Origin: Conus ventricosus
Lineage: Eukaryota > Mollusca > Gastropoda > Neogastropoda > Conidae
NCBI GenBank assembly: GCA_018398815.1
Contig: CM031615.1
Span: 56,234,715 to 56,298,714, forward strand
DNA length: 64,000 nt
Reading direction: 5' to 3'
Position numbers and translations under genes: made by a program. The notes below the pieces were generated by a model that saw only the letters and a list, made by a program, of their open reading frames with translations, was not told where the DNA came from and made no database searches. The number at the start of each line of letters is the position of its first letter. Position 1 is the stretch's first letter. Of this stretch, positions 1 to 10,669 are shown piece by piece.

Positions 1-120
1 CACGTGCGCACACACACACACACACACACACGCGCACACACGCACTGACATATTCGCACACACGACACACACACAGGCACGAGCACACACGCTTACTCTT
101 GCACGCGATTGGTGCTTTAA
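1..120. repeat. Imperfect (CA)n microsatellite at window start
   Basis: CA/CACG dinucleotide runs interrupted by short unique words. Reading frames through it are low-complexity and not genes. Confidence 0.9.
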
Positions 121-1245
121 ACCAATAGAATGCAGAATAGAGCCGCCAAAACGCATGCATGATGTGCACACACACACGCACCTAGTCGAGAAGATTCGTG
201 ATTTTTTTTTTTCAAATTTGTCTTTTACTTTCACGTTGGGGAAAAAAAAGTCAAGCTGATGAGGAGGTTCGGTTAAGTCATACCCGGATCCATGCAGACT
301 ACAGCCACTGACACGGTAATCTCACCATCCATGGACACGACAGTCGTTCCTTACTTCCCTTGTCTTCTCTCTCGTTTCTCTGAAGTCGACAAGATTCCTC
401 GTAGCAGACTACACTTCCATCAATTTCATGAAGCAGTGAAGTGATTAGGCCTTGGTGTGATGAGATTTATCCGGGATAAGCGCATCAAAGGCGTTTCTTT
501 CATCAGGAAATGTAGAGGTGAATTCTGGCTGAGTGATCGGTTCTTCTTGAAAGACAACTGCAGGAGGTAATATTCTTGTGTTTCTTTTTTCACCAGTTCG
601 CGGAAGACAATGCAAGCGCAAAACAAATGCCGCGAGCATTGATTGAGGACGATTCAACATGGTGCAAAAAGAAATGATATTCGTTCTGCAGACTTAGGAT
701 GTCAGAGATGATTGCTAAAGGAAGCCGATGCATACCATTTCCAGGCGTACATGCATGGTTTAATCAAAGTGTCTTTGGGAGTACCGTTCAGATGCAGAAT
801 TACCGTAAGCAATCAATATTTTTGTTTTGATAGACTTTTCGGCAAAATTTTCAGTGCCATGGCTGGTGCGATGGCGCAATTCTTTTCTTTGAGTCAAGTA
901 GACGTAGCGTGTTTATCGATCTAGTGGCCTTGTGGCGCAAGCGGGCGCCCACGTTTTGAATGCGATGCTACAGAATGTATTAAAATTTATTCCGATTTAC
1001 TTTGATCTCCAGGGAGAAGATCTGGCCAAGTCCTAGTTTCAGGACCTCAGTTTGTGTCGACCTCGCGAAGAGAAGCCACTCTGTTCGTGAGAGCGCCAAT
1101 CAATGCTGGAGGAGGGGGGGGGGGGGGGGGGCTTTAAAAACTAGGACATCGGCGCTTCTCTATCTCCATGTCTTCTGTATCAGTTCCATGATGGTACAAG
1201 ATCATAAGTTAATGTCATGTCAGTTACCATCTGACAGACAGATTG
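121..1245. other. Non-coding stretch, nothing recognised
   Basis: I see no conserved coding phrase or splice-bounded exon here. There is an 18-base G run at 1114-1131. The reading frames present (for example 712-924 and 1002-1340) show no family I recognise. Confidence 0.5.
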
Positions 1246-1255
1246 AATTGATAAA

Positions 1256-1553
1256 TATTGTCAGGCAACGAGTTTTCCTGAAGATAAGAAACTGGGAGAG
1301 GCATTCTCAACAAGCTAAAGTTAATACTGAAAATCAGTAACCATTCATATATTTATGTATCGTAAATGATCAGGAAGTGTATAGCTTGTCATTTAGCAGC
1401 AGACAAATGGATAAATAATAATTATTATAATGATTGTCAGACAATGAGTTTTTCTGAGATATGAGGCTGATGGAAGCATTCTCAAATGAATTGAAGTTAA
1501 TGCTTAAAATCAGTTACCATTCATATGCATAGAAAATGATCAGGAAGTGTACA
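1256..1553. repeat. Diverged tandem duplication, about 125 bp, two copies
   Basis: About 1258-1381 and 1433-1551 share the same word order: attgtcag, caa(c/t)gagtttt, gcattctcaa, aagttaat, aaaatcagt, accattcatat and aaatgatcaggaagtgta. The spacing of about 175 bp and scattered substitutions suggest an old local duplication. No coding signal is seen. Confidence 0.8.
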
Positions 1554-1644
1554 GTTTTCTGGCATTTGTCCCTTGAAAGGAAATAGTAAGTTCATTGAAG
1601 GAGTAACAAATCCACACACTGTTTAGTGAAAGCAGACTCATTGT

Positions 1645-1645
<1 letters not shown>

Positions 1646-1709
<64 letters not shown>
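1646..1709. repeat. (AC)n microsatellite
   Basis: Pure AC array of about 60 bases, followed by degenerate ACTC/ACTCAA words to about 1750. Confidence 0.95.
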
Positions 1710-1710
<1 letters not shown>

Positions 1711-1749
1711 GCTCACTCACTCAAACACACACACTCAAACACACATTCA

Positions 1750-3227
1750 CAGAGACTTGCATTCTTGAACACACATGATACAAATACTGCACATACTGTC
1801 ATAATTCTACCATTTTTTCTCCATATACTGTCTGTCTGTGCATGCATTCAATTTTGTAATTTTATCATTGTTCCATTGTAAAAATTTCATAGAGCAAGGT
1901 CCATTCTGGAAATGCAGACCAATGCATGGATCATTGACCCCAGGTTGTAATCAAAGTTTTATGGGTCAGTTATGTAATATGAAGGGCCAACCTTTGGGAC
2001 ATTGTTTCTTGTTCAGTATTAGGTGCTGATCTTGTCATTTCCAAATTTTTGTAGCCTGCCATGGTTTGTTTCCAAAATTTGTTAGAAGCAGGAGAGTTGA
2101 GGGGAGGGAGAGGAAAGGGTGGTGGCAAATGTTTTGTGAAGTAGAAGTGTGGAGTTGGGGTTTAGAGGGAGGATCTCCTGTCTTCCAAATCTGTAAAGCA
2201 CTGGGGATGAGGGTGTAAAGAGGGGGGAAGGGGGACCATGGCTTAGTGTTTACTGTGCTCCATGTCAACAAGGCGATCATTGTTCGTGAATTATGTAGTG
2301 CAGCAACGAGAGAAGAAAAAGTAAACAGCAGGGTTTAGCCAGTAGAGTTCACTTGCTGCTTCAAAGCAGGTGTGGAACATTGGCCCTCATGTCAGAATGC
2401 TATTGGTCAATGATACAGGGCATGGTCCAGAAAGGAACGCTGATAGTGGTATGTTGTGATGGATGCTTGGACACTCAGGGAACTTGACAGTACATGGTCA
2501 TACACAATACAGTAATCAGTATAAACAGGTTGAAACATTTAACCTCCCCCCCCCTCCTCTGCTCTCTAAGTTCTATTTGCTCATTTTAAGATTTGAAAAA
2601 AAGGTATAAAAGTTACTATGCAATCATGACATAGTTTGTACACACATCATTTGAAAAAACAGACATCATATGAATCCAAGACATGTAGGGCTTAATCGAT
2701 AGGTGATAATGATGATAGGTGAAGTTGAATTATTTGTAACAGTTTGTGCATTGCAGGCACACTGTCTCACACTCATGTTTTGACATTCTCTCTCTGTCTC
2801 TGATTGAACTGTAAAGCTGACTGATGGGGGCAAAACAGACCTTTTCCAGAAGAAAATCTCACCATCACCTGAACAAGTAGACTTACCTTTTCTCAGATCA
2901 TGGGCCAAGCAAATACTGAAATAGACATAGAGTCAGATAATGTATTTGAAGCACACGCCAAGATAATGATCTGGATATCAACTGTCAGAATTACGGATGC
3001 ATTGTTTCACACACATATTTTGGTATTTTCACTCTGATCAAACTGTTCGACCTTACTGATGGAGCAAAATTGCTTTGAAAATGCCCACCAGCTATGTCTG
3101 TCCCATGAAAACTGCAGCGTCACTTTGCTGAATGTGTGCCCTAGCACAGATTACCTCCCCTGCAAATTTCTGACCTTCCTGTATTTTCCTCTGCTTTCTG
3201 GACAATTGTATTGACTGCTGTGCTCAT
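1750..3227. other. Non-coding stretch with a diverged 250-bp duplication
   Basis: No gene is recognised. Around 2745-2880 and 2990-3110 the same order of words recurs: gcattg, cacac, a ttttg(a/g)(c/t)att word, (g/t)atcaaactgt-like words, and ctgatgg(a/g)g followed by caaaa. This suggests an old direct duplication about 250 bp apart. The reverse-strand frames at 2035-2280 and 2666-2908 are not convincing proteins. Confidence 0.45.
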
Positions 3228-3618
3228 CATCATCATCATTGCCTATTACCCTCCTGGGGTACAGGCCGGCAACCAAGGACCTCCAGGCATCTCTGTCCTG
3301 GACTCTTTTCTCCAGCTGGTTCCAAGTCATCCCATGTTCCTGATGTCTGCTTCCAGGACCCTGCACCAGGTGTTCCTTGGCTGACCTCTTTTTCGTTTTC
3401 CTTGGGTGTTCCATGTTAGGGCTTGTCTGGTGGTGTTGCTTGCAGGCTTCCGCAGGGTATGTCCAATCCAGCCCCAACGTCGTTTCTTGATTTCCTTTTC
3501 TGCGGGCAGCTGGTTTGTTCTTTCCCAGAGCTCGTTGCTGTTGGTGGTGTCTGGCCATCGGATGCGGAGAATCTTGCGCAGGCAGTTGTTGATGAACACC
3601 TGCACTTTCTTGGTGGTG
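3228..3618 (-). mobile_element. RTE-type LINE, 3' part (C-terminus and tail)
   Basis: Read on the minus strand this encodes the C-terminal tail of an RTE-family reverse transcriptase polyprotein. The conserved phrases are [22 protein letters not shown] and RQALTWN, followed by [11 protein letters not shown]. It ends in a short ATG-repeat tail at about 3228-3243, a usual kind of 3' end for RTE elements. The preceding part of the same polyprotein is at 9218-10300 on the same strand, and the two were separated by the I/Nimb-like LINE at 3619-9205. The protein phrase stops at the left target duplication and resumes at the right one. The copy is frameshifted and dead. Confidence 0.85.
3607..3618. 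repeat. Left target-site duplication of LINE 3619-9205
   Basis: TTCTTGGTGGTG, repeated exactly at 9206-9217. It lies in the interrupted RTE coding sequence and abuts base 3619. Confidence 0.85.
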
Positions 3619-3700
3619 CCCTCCGGGGGTTGCGACCTTGTCGTGGTCGGAGGGCTTGCGCGGTCCAGTGATCCCTTAGGCTTTGCTGGCGGGGGCATCA
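3619..3700 (+). promoter_or_regulatory. Candidate HDV-like self-cleaving ribozyme at LINE 5' end
   Basis: The first seven bases of the element, CCCTCCG (3619-3625), pair perfectly with CGGAGGG (3648-3654). Nested inside, ACC (3635-3637) pairs with GGT (3645-3647) around a seven-base loop. A possible third helix is CCAG (3665-3668) with CTGG (3686-3689). This is the P1/P3 geometry of HDV-like ribozymes, which several LINEs carry at their 5' ends (for example L1Tc of trypanosomes and R2). Predicted cleavage would fall between 3618 and 3619, exactly the target-duplication boundary. I could not find a convincing P2 helix or active-site cytosine, so the call rests on P1, P3 and position. Confidence 0.5.
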
Positions 3701-4368
3701 ATACTTGGAGATAGGCTGGTTTTTTCAAACTGCTTCTAGGCCTGTGAAGTCGAGATGCTGCCTGGCCTAAGCATAACGTGGTAAGGAGTTGATGCCCCTG
3801 GTAGGGCTTCCCATGTCAGATAGGCTAAGGGTGAGGATCCTGACTAAGAGTAACCCGCCTTTCTCCTTTTCTTGTTTTCTGCCTTTCTTATTTGGCCCTT
3901 TTCTATCTTCGTCTCCCCATCAAGTCTTCTTTTCCACACTCCTTTTCTCTCTGTGGTCTCCTTAAGATCCGCCGCGTTTGCCGTGCGGTGCGACCTGTGT
4001 CGGAGGGGGATGAGATCCTGGTGATTGAGAGGGCCAGTGCTTGAGGAGGCCGGTGCTCTCAACACATCACTTTGGCTCGGACCTCTCCTAGACAGGGAGT
4101 ACACTTTGGCCCGGGTGTACTAATCGGCTCCCTTCTTGGGGCTGGGTCAAGACAGGCAGTTCCCCTGCTGGCCATGTGAACCCCTGCAGTGCTCAGCTCT
4201 CTGTTCCGGGAGTTGAGCATGATCAGGGGGGATAGGGTTGGTGGTTTCTGTTTGTCGTATGTCTCTCCGAAGCCTGGAAGGGGTCAAGACATTGGTTTCT
4301 TGGCCCTGGCCCTTAGTTGGACTCCAAGGTGGGTGAGTAAGGGAGAGATGAAACATAATAAAATAAAT

Positions 4369-5400
4369 ATGGCTTTTTCTAAAAACATCCCCCCAAAAGA
4401 AGAGGAAGGCAGCATCCTCTATTTCAGGGGATCTTTATTCAGATAGCGATTCAGATACAGAGGTAAGACAGAGGACAGGTTTCTGGGCTTCCTGGCTCGT
4501 GATGGAAGGGACGGAGCAGGAAAGACCCTTTCAGCTCTGAGTCCTTTTGCCATACAGAAGGGCTTTCAAAGTTTAGCAGGTGGACCCTCGGTCCATCAAA
4601 GGTTGAAGAATGGCTCGTTTCTGATTCAATGTAGATCACAAAAACAATCCGAACAGCTGCTGAGGGCAACAAAACTCGTGGACAGGGAGATCAGGGTGAC
4701 TCCCCATAAACAGTTGAATTCGTCGAAAGGAGTGATTCGCTGCCAAGATTTAACAGGTGTCTCAGAGGCAGAGATCAAACGGAACTGGCGTCCCAGGGTG
4801 TGACGGAGGTGCGCAGGGTGACGATAAAAAAAGGTGCAGAGAGAGTGGCCACCAACACCCTCTTTCTGACATTCTGCAACCTGTGCTACCCCCGGTCATC
4901 AAAGTTGGTTACCTGAACGTCCGAGTTCAGCTGTATGTTCCGTCCCGTTGAGGTGCTTCAGTGCCAGGGTTTGGCCATGTCAGAGACCGTGTTCTGGGCA
5001 GGGTGTGCGGTGTTTTGCTAAGGCAAACCTGATGGGCGTGTTAAATCCGGACATTGTGCTAATCGGTGGCGACCATCCCTCTCTTCAAAATGTTCTTTGG
5101 ATTCAGAATCCACATACATAGAGTCAAACAGAAAAAAGATCTCCTTTTTTGAGGCCGAAGGGTTGTGGGCAGTCAGCGCCAACAGCTTCTCAATATGCTT
5201 CGCCGTTAAGACAGTTCCCAGTTCCTACTCGGTCAGTCTGCTGCGACTGATGCTTCCGTTTTCAAAGACATTGCAAGGAAGAATTGTCAACTCTGGTGGA
5301 AGAGGTCCCACCTCCAACCAAGTGATGCCCCTGTGGAGAAAAATAATCCGCCCTTCAGACTGCCCAGCAGGTCTGTGACCAAACAGTCATGAAACTCGAA
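4369..5400 (+). pseudogene. LINE ORF1 (gag-like nucleic-acid-binding protein), broken
   Basis: Starts with ATG at 4369 after a leader of about 750 bases. Fragments in shifting frames give, in order, a basic/serine N-terminus, FWASWLVMEG (about 4480), a region ending in NGSFLIQCRSQKQSEQLL (about 4605), PHKQLNSSKGVIRC (about 4710), and then KVGYLNVRVQLYVPSR and a GFGHVRDR knuckle-like segment (about 4905-4985). In I/Nimb-type elements this protein coats the element RNA and ends in CCHC knuckles. Here the knuckles are only partly readable. At least four frame changes are needed to follow it, so no intact product is possible. The second copy at about 26.9-27.7 kb shows the same order. Confidence 0.7.
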
Positions 5401-5419
5401 ATTTAAATTTATCCCTTTA

Positions 5420-8400
5420 GAAGCAGACGATGACTGATCTCTTCTTTTCGCCTCTGCACCATGGTTGTACAGTATCCTTGGATACGTGGAAAAATTCCAA
5501 CTTCGAGGGCTGCGCTTCTGTTCAATCTATTAACTTCCCGTCGTGGCTCTTCAGGAAATAATTCAAACCCAGAGCTTCACTTTTTCTGGTTTTAAATTAT
5601 TTTTCAAAACCTGCACACCATCCAGTTGGGTGTCGGGCGGTGTTTGCCTTCTACACAAACTCTGCTGTTAGTCCTGTCGCTCTGTCTACCTCCTTCAAGC
5701 TGTAGCTGCGAGATCATCTCCCAAGACTGTAAAAATTTTCTCTTTATTTTACTCCTTCGTTCCGGTTAGTCGTAGGACTTGTCGTCTGTCGAGAACTTCC
5801 TCGACCTATTTTGCTGTTGGTTTGTCTTTAAGTAAATCCTCTTTGGGGTAGTTCAGTTCGTCTTTCCAGGTCTTGTAATTGAGGATTCTTTGGATTTGGA
5901 TTTGTGTTGTTAAACGACGTTCTGAACTTACCCCATTCTTCACAGGTTCACTTTCGTTGTTTAGATTTGTCGTTTGTGACCCTCGCTTGTTCCTGGACTT
6001 GAGTGGTTGTCTTTGACGTTCTGCACGAATGACCATTTCCTGCCCTACACCGTAAAACTGAACCGTTCTGTCTTCATCTAATTATAAGAAGCAACTTGGA
6101 TTATTTGCAGCCATATTTCTAAGGAATTCCGGGACTGTTTTTTTTTCGAGTCCGGCCAGCAGAATTTGACTAACACTGTGATCAATGTGCTAAAGCTGTA
6201 TTCCAGTGTTTCGATAAACTTTCAAATGCCAAAAAAAACCCTTTGGTTTGATTAGCTGCCAAAAATTTTTTCCCAAAGGGTCCGAAAACGGGCCTCAGCG
6301 TGGTTATACAACGCCCTTTTCGGGTCCAACGCTCGAGCCTCAGAAACTCCGGTAAATCGAGACACACTTTTAAAATCAGTAAACTTTCAGTCCTGGAGAA
6401 GCTTCTGCTCCAGGCTGACATCAAAAACTTCCAAGAAAAAGTGTGGACTCATTAAGAAAATCAAAGGAAGAACCCCTGTCCCACTGTAAAAAAAAACTCC
6501 AGTTTGGGAAATCTTTATAAGGAGAAAAAAGCTTGCTAATCTGCTTGCTTCAAAAAATGAAAAGAATTCCTCTTCTTTAACAATCAGCCCTTTTGTCAAA
6601 AACAAAGCCCTTAAGGAAAAAACCTGCAACTTTTCGTTCAGACAACGGGAAGGACTACACTTCCTTTCACTTAACCGAATGAAATTCCCTTGCTCTCTTG
6701 CAGCGATCCTCTCCAGGATAGTGAAACCCTTATAAACTGTGAAACATCTTCCACAAAGGGCTGAATTTATCCTGCTACAGGTATACAACCAGTGTGGATA
6801 TGGTTTCTTTCCACCCTCTTGGCGAAAAGCCCTCATTTTTTCCCATCCCCCAACCTGGAAAAGATCTTTTAATTCATCAAACTACCGTCATGCTTGACCG
6901 CTGTGTCTGTAATTGATGGAGAAAATGGTCAATGTTAGCCATGTGCAAACTGGACCGATGCCCTTTTTGGGCGAAGAACAGTGTGGTTTCGAAAAACTTG
7001 GACTACAGTTGACCATTTGTTCGTCTGGAATCTACCTTCGGAAGCCTTTTTAAACAGACGCATCATTTGGCAATTTTCTTTGATTTGGAGAAGGCCTACG
7101 ATACCCCTTTGGAAGTCGGGGATTCTATCTCCATGATCTGGGTTTCGAGGTCTTTTCCCGCTTTTCATTCAAAATTTTTGCAGACGACATTTTCAGGTCC
7201 GGGTTGGCACACTTCTCTGAGCCCACGGCAGGAGTTGGGTGTTCCCACGGGGAGCATTGTCTCCTGCCCTCTTTAGTTTAGATCAACAACATGGTTCAAT
7301 CAACAGTTCAGCAGGGTTCAGACTGTCATTGCTTGTGGATGGATTTTGCTGTCTACGCAACTGGAAGCTGTACCCGAGTGTTTCCCCCCGCGGCTCCGCT
7401 TTGCGTGGATAAAATCATCTGTGGGCGGGATGGAAAGCGGTTTCACTTTTCTGCTACAAAAACACCGTGTATTCACTTCCATAATTTCCGTCAGTTTTTT
7501 CCAGATCCTGAACTTCAAGTAGGGAAATCTCCCCTTCCAGCTGTCAAAGAGGCCAAATTTCTGGGGTTATTTTTTTACCGAAACTTAACTTTCTCAGCCA
7601 CATCAAAAACCTCAAAACTGCTTGCCAGAAAGCATGATATTCTGGGGTCGTAGCGCACACTGACTGGGGTTGCTGACAAGAAAACTTTGCTGCGCCTCTA
7701 CAGAGCCTTGGTCCGTTCCAAACTGGACTACGGTTGTGCCGTGTTCGGCCCCTGCAAGATCGTCTTACCTCAAAATCTTGGACCCTATCCCCCCCCAAGG
7801 GCTTCGTCTCTGTCTTGGAGCGTTCCGCACCCCCTGTGTACAGCCTGTACGCAGAGGGGGGTGAACCTTCACTGTCCAACCGCAGGATGAAACTGTCTTT
7901 GAAACATTATATCCGACTGTTCTCAGAAACCCCAGAATCCTGCCTATGACTGTGTCTTTGACCCTCCGTTCCAAAGTAAGTTTGAAAACAACCCGAAAAT
8001 GTATTCCGCCGTTTGGTTTCGTATGCGGCCTCACGTGCGGAATGCAGGTTTAGACCTAGGAGTTGTGTCCGATTTTTCCAAGTTTCCGGATCAACCTCCG
8101 TGGACCTTTTTCACACCAGAGATTCGTTTTGATCTTGCCGCTTTTCGCAAAGAGTCTACCAGCTTCTGGGTACAAGGCATTGTATGCTGAGCTTGTTCGA
8201 AATTCCTTTCCCGTCAAAAAGTTTTCACTGGCGGTTCCAAGTCTGAAGATGGAGTGGCTGTGCAGCCTATTGCCTGGGGGCTCCCTTTTCAGATACTGTT
8301 GGAACATATTCATTTTAGATGCTTCTGTCTATTCTGCTGAACTTACTGCTCTGGTTTTGGCTTTGAAGATAATCTCCATTTTCGAAGAGGGACTTTTGGT

Positions 8401-8905
8401 TCTGTCGGATTCGCTGTCAGCTTTGGAGGCATTGCTGGCCGCAACCTTCAGCATCCAGAACTTTTACATTTCTTTGAACTTTTTTGCAAGTTTTAAAGCG
8501 GATGGGTACAACTTACTCTTGTTGGGTTCCTGGTCATGTTGGCATCGGCGGAACGAAAGGGTTGATCGTTTAGCCAAGAAGCCACAAAAGAGAAAACTGT
8601 CCAACATTTATATCCCTGCTCAGATGTGAAACCCAAAATTAATGATTATGTGGGGGACCTCTGGCAGGGGATTGGAACCACAGCGAGTAACAAACTCTTT
8701 CAGATCCCTCCAACCTTAGGACTTCCTCCCATCTACGTCGGGTGGTCGTAAAAGAGGGAAACGGTTCTGTGCCGGCTGCACACCGGCCATTGTATTTTAC
8801 CCCTTCTACCTTTTAAAGAGTGAAGAAGCTCCGTGGTGCATTCCATGTCATGCGCCACTCACAATGAAACATGTTCTTTTAGAATGTTGGGACTTGCACG
8901 ATGTT
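5420..8905 (+). pseudogene. LINE ORF2 (endonuclease, reverse transcriptase, RNase H), broken
   Basis: Domains in order, across many frameshifts: endonuclease remnants at about 5600-6180 (NPLWGS near 5835); reverse transcriptase at about 6700-7640 with motif A FFDLEKAYDT (about 7076-7105), motif B GVPTGSIVSCP (about 7240-7272), and YRALVRSKLDYGCAVFG (about 7700); RNase H at about 8319-8580 with AELTALVLALK and SDSLSALEAL; then a C-x2-C...H-x4-C zinc motif at 8838-8886. The active-site YVDD is altered to a WMDFA reading near 7335-7350, losing one of the paired aspartates. Endonuclease nicks the target and reverse transcriptase copies element RNA at the nick. This copy can do neither. Confidence 0.8.
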
Positions 8906-9205
8906 GGGACACAAAACATTTTTTTCAGCGGAAGTCCATGAAGATCCTGTTCAGGGATGTCCGCCCGACGTGATCCCTTTAGTTTTTGAGAGAGATTAAC
9001 ATTTTTCATCTGATTTAAGATTTTACGGAAGAAAGATTTTTACCCAAAGTTTCTGGTGGTTTCTAGACGATGTCATTTAAAGAGATGTGAAAGGTTTTTT
9101 TTAAAAATTTTTTTTTATGACTGGTGAGTTGATTTTAGTGGTGACAGCCCTGATGGGCCCTTTGCGGTCGGCTGGGCTATGGGGCAACATTATCTTATTC
9201 TTTTC

Positions 9206-9217
9206 TTCTTGGTGGTG
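9206..9217. repeat. Right target-site duplication of LINE 3619-9205
   Basis: Exact second copy of TTCTTGGTGGTG (see 3607-3618). The RTE coding phrase resumes immediately to its right. Confidence 0.85.
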
Positions 9218-10305
9218 GCAACGGAGTTCTCCAGGTTTCTGTTCCGTACAATAGGACTGCTTTGATGTTTGGGGTTGAAGAGACTGACTTTGGTGTTGAC
9301 TGACAGTTCTTGGAGCTCCAGATGTTCCGTAGCTGTACAAACACTGCCCTGGCCTTTCTGATACTTGCTCTGACGTTGGCGTCGTGCCCCCTGCTTGTCG
9401 ATGACACTGTCCCGGTAGGTAAGGCTTCTACTTCCTCTAGCACCTTGCTGTCCAGCTGATCGAGTTGGTGCTGCAGTATTGGCCTTGAGAATCTTGCTCT
9501 TGCCTTTATGGATGTTGAGACCCACTTGTGCTGATGTGGCTGCTACGTTGCTTGTCTTATCTTGCATCTGATGTTGAGTGTCTGAAAGTAGTGCCAGGTC
9601 GTCGGCGAAGTCCAAATCGTCAAGTGTCCAGGGTGTCCACTGGATCCCATGTCTTCTCTGAGCTGTTGAGGTCTTCATGATCCAGTTGATTGCCAGTAGA
9701 AATAGAAATGGTGAAAGTAGACAACCTTGTCTGACACCAATCCTCACTTAAAATGCCTTCGTGAGCTGCCCTCCATGGATGACTCTACAGGTCAGAGCCT
9801 CGTACGAGTTTCTGATGATGGTGGTGATCTTGGCCAGCATACCGTAATGTCGGAGAAGCTTTCACAGGGTGTCTCGGTCTACGCTGTCAAAGGCTTTCTC
9901 ATAGTTGATAAAGTTCACATACAGGGATGAGTTCATGCGAAGCATTGCGATCTGGTCTGTGCAGGATCGATCTTTGCGAAAGCCAGCCTGCTGGTCGCGG
10001 AGTTGAGCATCAACTGGATCCTTTAACCTGTTCAAAATGATTCTGTTGAAAACCTTTCCTGGCACTGACAGCAGTGTGATTCCTCTGCACTTCGCGCAGT
10101 TGCTAAGGTTGGCTTTCTTGGTAATCTTGATAAGGTATCCCTCCTTACAGTCTGCTGGCACTTGCTCCTCTTCCCAGATCTTCTTGCCGAGAGGCCAAAG
10201 CATCTCCACTGTGGTCTCTATGTCTGTCTTCAGTGCCTCTGCGGGGATGTTGTCAGGTCCTGCCGCCTTTCTGTTCTTTGACTGCTATGCTGCCACTCTA
10301 ATTTA
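9218..10305 (-). mobile_element. RTE-type LINE, reverse transcriptase part (5'-truncated)
   Basis: On the minus strand from about 10300 downward: AGPDNIPAEALK (about 10255), LRDQQAGFRKDRSCTDQI (about 9980), motif A FINYEKAFDSVDRD (about 9870), VRQGCLLSPFLFLLAINWIMK (about 9735-9670), motif C DLDFADDLALLSD with the catalytic aspartate pair intact (about 9590), QVGLNIHKGKSKIL, and LLYGTETWR ending at the LINE insertion. It continues at 3618-3228. The endonuclease half is absent, so this was a 5'-truncated insertion before it was interrupted. A frameshift lies at about 9748 and others around 9400-9480. Confidence 0.85.
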
Positions 10306-10620
10306 TTCTTAATGGTTTGAACTTTCTTTGGTACCTTGTTAGTGTTCAAATCGTACTTTACAAGTAAAATGGATTGGATACCACCACCTGCTGTTTGTAG
10401 AGTTCGATCTTCACTGAGTGAGTGATACGGATCTTGTTAAGTATTGAATATTATTATTTTTGTCTGCTTTCTTTGTTGTCTCAAGTAGACAACCTGTGCT
10501 ACAGGCATTTTTGAAGTTGATCACAGTGTGGTTTAGGCTTCTCTGGCATTGGACCTGTGTTAACTCAAAATGAACAAATCTTAAATAAATGTTAGCGAAC
10601 CGCAAAAAAAAAACGTGGAC
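10306..10620. other. Unassigned sequence between RTE end and PLE-like motif
   Basis: No coding phrase is recognised. Its right edge carries an A-run near 10603 next to the hammerhead-like block, so it may be the body of a Penelope-type insertion. Confidence 0.3.
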
Positions 10621-10638
10621 AAACTAATCACATGACGT

Positions 10639-10664
10639 GTTTCGACTTCCTAGGTCTTCTTCAG
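10639..10664 (-). ncRNA. Hammerhead-like core of a Penelope-type element
   Basis: On the minus strand the order is CTGAAGA, a short hairpin closed by GAC/GTC (10654-10656 with 10644-10646), then GAAAC. This is the conserved core order of hammerhead ribozymes (CUGANGA, stem II, GAAA) found in the terminal repeats of Penelope-like retroelements. A second, more degenerate example is at 62382-62408. The outer stems were not resolved and no Penelope reverse transcriptase was seen nearby, so this is probably a terminal-repeat fragment. Confidence 0.5.
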
Positions 10665-10669
10665 GCAAG

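Larger units (their letters stand above)
3619..9205 (+). mobile_element. Full-length, decayed I/Nimb-like LINE
   Basis: A non-LTR retrotransposon of about 5.6 kb, bounded by a 12-bp target duplication. It has a structured 5' leader, an ORF1 gag-like region, and an ORF2 with apurinic endonuclease, reverse transcriptase, RNase H and a terminal CCHC motif. RNase H places it in the I group rather than in CR1 or RTE. ORF1 phrases such as PHKQLNSSKGVIRC resemble Nimb/I-type ORF1 proteins; Ingi is an alternative clade. It lies antisense inside an RTE element. Many frameshifts and stops make it inactive. A second copy of at least 3.9 kb starts at about 26211. Confidence 0.85.

Noticed and set aside
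923..960. tRNA-like A-box word (TGGCGCAAGCGG)
   Set aside because: No matching B box or cloverleaf follows, so there is no basis for a tRNA or SINE call.
3406..3714. Plus-strand frames across the RTE tail and LINE leader
   Set aside because: Shadows of the minus-strand RTE coding sequence, crossing the LINE insertion boundary.
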